From Sipunculus nudus (lineage: Eukaryota > Annelida > Sipuncula > Golfingiida > Sipunculidae): a stretch of 64,000 nucleotides of DNA. This document shows positions 60,407 through 64,000 of the stretch, piece by piece. The number at the start of each line of letters is the position of its first letter. The first letter of the stretch is position 1. Location of the stretch: assembly GCA_026874595.1 (NCBI GenBank), contig CM049321.1:2354479-2418478 (forward strand), read 5' to 3'. The notes under the pieces are model-generated. The model was given only the letters and a program-made list of their open reading frames with translations, was not told the origin of the DNA and made no database searches. The position numbers and the translations under genes were made by a program.

Positions 60407-60745
60407 ATGCAATATAACGTGCAATATAACGGACCCTTATCTTTGTCTCTAACACAAAAGAGTTACCACATCATCGAACCCCCACCAAAGCGAGGTTGCA
60501 ACTGTAGGAATAAAGTAGAATATCCACTGAACGGCGACTGCTTAATAGCAAGTGTTGTTTACAAAGCTGATATAACATCAAACAACGAGACTCATACGTA
60601 GGAAACACGGGAAATCCTTTGAATAGACGCTATGCGAACCACAAAGAGTCCTTTAAATACGAGCAGTATAAAAAGGAGCAAAACTATCAAAATACATTTC
60701 AAAACTCAAACGCTAAGGCACCTCACACCGTGTTTTTTTAAGCTT
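60407..60745 (+). pseudogene. Penelope-like element GIY-YIG endonuclease remnant
   Basis: The plus-strand frame shows the cysteine-rich lead-in CNCRNKVEYPLNGDCL, then VVYKADITSNNETHT, and ends at a stop (60,599-60,601). Shifting frame there continues YVGNTGNPLNRRYANHKESF and KYEQYKKEQ; a second shift gives LSKYISKLKR. The order C-x-C-R-x-K-x(3)-P-L-x-G-x-C-L, V-V-Y-K-A, Y-(I/V)-G, R-(R/Y)-x-N-H and L-S-K-x-I-x-x-L-K matches the GIY-YIG nuclease domain of endonuclease-bearing Penelope-like retroelements. Here the canonical lead cysteine before P-L is Y. In active elements this domain nicks target DNA for priming. Two frameshifts, and absence of the upstream reverse transcriptase, make it a dead 5'-truncated copy. 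It is inserted at the junction between the unclassified repeat and segment D. Confidence 0.85.
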
Positions 60746-60839
60746 TTAGCTTGCTCAAACATTTTTGTCCAAAGCAATATATTGCACTCATGACATTTAA
60801 GGTACCGGTTATCACACGTTCTTGTCTTTTTCGTTCAAT

Positions 60840-63800
60840 TGGTAGGCTTACAATTAGATACAAACCTAAATTAATCAGATGATAACATCTTTGTGGAATA
60901 TGAGCATGACATGTACTTAAACAGAAACATTTCTCTTAAACAACCTTCTGTTTCTTTTGTGGTTTCCGATCTGCTGCATCAGTCTTACCCCTTGTGTTTT
61001 TTATGTGTGATATATAAAATGAGAAAGATAAGGAGGTCCTGATTGGAAAACTGTTTCAGGTGAATGTGTCATCGAGAAGCTGAAATGTAAATGCTAGACA
61101 CACAATAGGTTACCATGTTGTTTGAATGTGAGATGATATCCAGGTATATTTTCAATTATTTTTCGCCAGCAATACTTCTGGAGTCTTCGATGGTACCTGA
61201 AATCTTAAATATAGCAACATTTGTTTTTTTGTTAAAGAAAATCCAATTTTTAAAATCCGGAAAAAAACATTAGTTAGCCGTTTCATCATTTAAAACATTT
61301 TTCAAGCACTTCGCCCCTGGTTCAAAATTACTAGATAACTGGATCCAACATGCTCTATGACTTGGGAGTTAAATTGTCGCAGGATATCTAGAGGTCAAAC
61401 TTCAGATATTGCATCACTCTATGTGTCCCGACAAGTGGCCGGATATCGATTTCAGGAAATTTTGTGAATGACCTGCAGCAATGGTCTGTTCCTGCTGAAA
61501 TAGGTTTACATCACCATGAAAGGGATAGCGCTCGGTCGATTGTGTTCTTGGATAATCTCCTGCAATCTTGTGTAATTTGAATCCAATGCCACATAGTATT
61601 GGCTCTCTGGTCAATATGTTTAGGAGGCAAGACGGGTCTTTGTATTCTACTCTGTATGTACCGCATACAAAGCAGTATTTGCCAAGTTCAAGGAGCATCT
61701 ATTGTTAATGTATCTGAGCAGTGGACCCAGAAATGCCGGTAGCCCGTTATAGATCAAGCATGTTTCCCCATTCAAATTAAACAAAAAATAAAATGATAAG
61801 GGATCATGTAGGCATGCTGTGTTAACTAAAGGCAAAGGTCAACCCCTATGGCCTTCAATATTTACTTCCTTTCAGTTTGACCAAATTTTTAAAGCAAAAC
61901 GTAGGTTTCTCATTATGGCTAATCACTTTATGTTTTATTTATATTTTTGTGTTCGGTCCCCATACGCTATCCTTTTATATTCCTTTATTTTCTAGTTTTT
62001 AACATTCAATTTAAATGAGCTTTCTTTCGGGTTACGTTTATAGCATTTGTTCCGGTGCTGCCGCGATATTATTTCGTATGTTTAAATGATTGTTTGCGCT
62101 AGGGCCATTTTGTTATGAATGACGGTGAGAGTAGGACGAGTTTTTTTTACAAAAGGTCAGTCCTTATAACAGTTGCCACTATTCGAATTATAAGTCCTAT
62201 CAGACAAATCTTTTCAGGCTATGTTAAGGAGGTCTCATGATTTTGGGGCAGTAGTTTATAAATACATCTGAAGTTCATAGTCTGTTTGGACTTCCAGAAT
62301 GCCATACGCTGTGCTATTGATTCCAGTTTCCCTTTAACCATAAGAGACAATTCTCGCTGCCTCTGTTTAAACTCAGAAACTGACACCTACCCCTGGCGAA
62401 GGCTAGCATAAAATAAACGTTGAATTATCAACATTCACGTATCACTCCTGTTATATGATTTTGGTTAATTATACAAGGGAGATGTTTCCTTCAGCAGGTT
62501 TCACTGAAGATGTGACACGTTTATTTTTACAGTACTGAAAAAATACTTTTTTCGTGACTTTATTCGTTTCATTGGTTTGTTTGCTGCTAATTATATTTGT
62601 TTTCTCGTCTTGTATCGCTGAATATTTGAATCGAATCACTTTGATGATTGAATCAGGTTAACAGCTCCTAAAGTGTGTGGTTTAGTAGCAACAAAATAGA
62701 GTAGATTCCTAGGTCGAAATATACAAAATCGGAAAGCTATTATTTCGCTCAAAGGGCGAGTTGTAAAGGACACTCTCTGACAAAAGTAAAAATCGATAGC
62801 GAATATCATTAAATGCGTATAAGCCTCTTTAATAAAAGAGGAAGAAACAGGAAGTCACGTTAATCTTATCGATTATCTGTCGCAAGTAGTCGCAAATTAT
62901 CGCCGACTGTCTGCCACGTGCTGTGTTTTACGAGAGATTTGCTTAAAAGTAAGACCATACTACCTTGACGGCGATGAAAAATCTATGGTAACCTTTATCC
63001 ACCGGTTTCTTTTCATTCGAAAGACATTTTTTTAATAAAAAGGTGTCTTTGACCTAATGTTAAAAAAACTTATTAGAAGCATGTGGCCAGGGAAAGCAAT
63101 AATTGGGTTAGTTCCTTAGAAACCTGAACCTAACTCAGGGACGAGGACAGTTGGGCGGCAAAACGCACTTCGCTCTCCGCTGGTGACCCGGATTCGATTC
63201 CCGATGTGGCTATGAGAGTGGATTGAAGTAGCCCCTCCAAGGTTGATTGTTTTCTCCGGGTCACCCTCTTTCCTCTATCAGACTACCGTACGCCACCATA
63301 TGAGTGATGAAGAGTGCCTTGCATTATCTATTTTAATTAGTAGTCCAATCCGTTTAAATAAATAATTTTACATAATATAACTCCTAAACAGGAGTAGACT
63401 GATACATAGTGGTCTGATAACTCAGTCCCAAAGTAAAATCGATGACGACCATCGACCTTATAAAATTAATCTACATGACCTAACGACCATAAAGACGATT
63501 CGTATCAAAGGATCGGTTGTTGATCATGCAAAATATGTTTACCTAACAAAAAAAGATAGCACCACAATTGTCAAACGAGAATTTTTCTTACCAAAACTTT
63601 ACAGGAGTTATATCATGCAAGCAAACCTCAGGCAACTCTGCTTCGTCCCTCAGCTAGCTACATACACTTTTGATTGATAGAATCTAGTTCATATTGTCCA
63701 TATGGTCTTTGCCTTAGTTGGATAGAAATAATAGTCATTTCGTCATTTAATACATCTCATATGGATCAAGAAAGAAGAAGTTTAATACGAGTTATTGTTG

Positions 63801-64000
63801 AGTCACGAATTTCAGAGTTTGGGAGACAGAAATAACTTTGTGTGTGTTCATGTATTGTGATAAAAAGAGATCAGGTGATTTCAAAGAATTTAGATCACTA
63901 GAAAAAAGATACCTAATAGAAAACACGAGTTTAATCTTTATGCCTTTAGGCAAAGGTAAAAGGTTCCAATGTTGGATTTTTGTCACCTTTTCTTGCTTTT
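60840..64000. repeat. Duplicated segment D, copy 2 (runs off the window)
   Basis: Direct counterpart of 50,110-55,200 in the same order but shorter: GGCTTACAATTAGATACAAA, CAGCAATACTTCTGGAGTCT, ATCACCATGAAAGGG, AGTATTGGCTCTCTGGTCAA, ATGAATGACGGTGAGAGTAG, AGGTTAACAGCTCCTAAAGT, and CTCAGTCCCAAAGTAAAATC. A minus-strand frame at 61,414-61,698 is not preserved in copy 1. The sequence continues past the window end. Confidence 0.75.
63139..63372 (+). mobile_element. tRNA-derived SINE
   Basis: A tRNA-like head carries a Pol III B-box-like GGATTCGATTCCC (63,190-63,202) preceded by CGCTCTCCGCTGGTGACCC. The body has GATTGTTTTCTCCGGGTCAC, then GATGAAGAGTGCCTTG and an A/T-rich tail ending AAATAAATAATTTT. 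A body-tail copy is at 12,452-12,622. A box A is not clear (GGGCGGCAAAACG near 63,153 is the nearest candidate). Its absence from the paralogous position in copy 1 of segment D supports insertion. Confidence 0.65.

Overview
This window looks like a stretch of AT-rich metazoan genome with no intact host protein-coding gene that I can support. Perfect (TA)n microsatellites recur throughout. The recognisable sequences are eukaryotic mobile-element remnants: non-LTR retrotransposons, Penelope-like elements, pogo-type DNA transposons, MULE transposase relics, tRNA-derived SINEs and a probable solo LTR. Two dispersed repeats, near 33.2-33.7 kb and 56.2-57.7 kb, end in GACG/GACA-rich tails of a kind I associate with bivalve and gastropod genomes. 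A marine mollusc is therefore my best guess, but it is an inference. There is no operon structure, no CRISPR array, no rRNA and no convincing tRNA gene.

The main organising principle is nested, diverged segmental duplication. A unit starting at about 1, 18,510 and 36,505 recurs with a spacing near 18 kb (copies A, B and C). Inside it, several blocks recur in the same general order: a block with a ~100-bp minisatellite, a block with a MULE relic (B and C only), a block with a broken exon-like reading frame (A and C only), and blocks here called X, Y, Z and V. Copy B contains a second internal partial copy (29.3-34.6 kb). The copies differ by large deletions, by private transposon insertions and by microsatellite length.

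Layout: 0-6.7 kb copy A start, with an A-specific LTR-like insertion (about 2345-3023); 6.7-8.0 kb broken exon; 8-14.2 kb X, Y, Z and V blocks and a SINE; 15.0-18.0 kb degenerate LINE on the minus strand; 18.5-24 kb copy B start, MULE relic and a Penelope-type palindrome between two (TA)n tracts; 24-29.3 kb X, a Penelope 3' end with a hammerhead-like core, a TIR element, Z with a pogo MITE inside (TA)n, and V; 29.3-34.6 kb second partial set with a 784-bp pogo-like element and a second LINE fragment; 34.6-36.2 kb a block inverted relative to 47.9-49.7 kb; 36.5-47.9 kb copy C; 50.1-55.2 and 60.8-64.0 kb another direct duplication; 56.2-57.7 kb a mollusc-type repeat carrying perfect estrogen-response-element-like palindromes; 60.4-60.75 kb a frameshifted Penelope GIY-YIG endonuclease.

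I did not find a new functional system. The most interesting observations are the broken exon whose paralogue differences concentrate at third codon positions, the Penelope/hammerhead signatures tied to (TA)n tracts, the perfect AGGTCAnnnTGACCT palindromes in a dispersed repeat, and an unclassified repeat present three times in two orientations.
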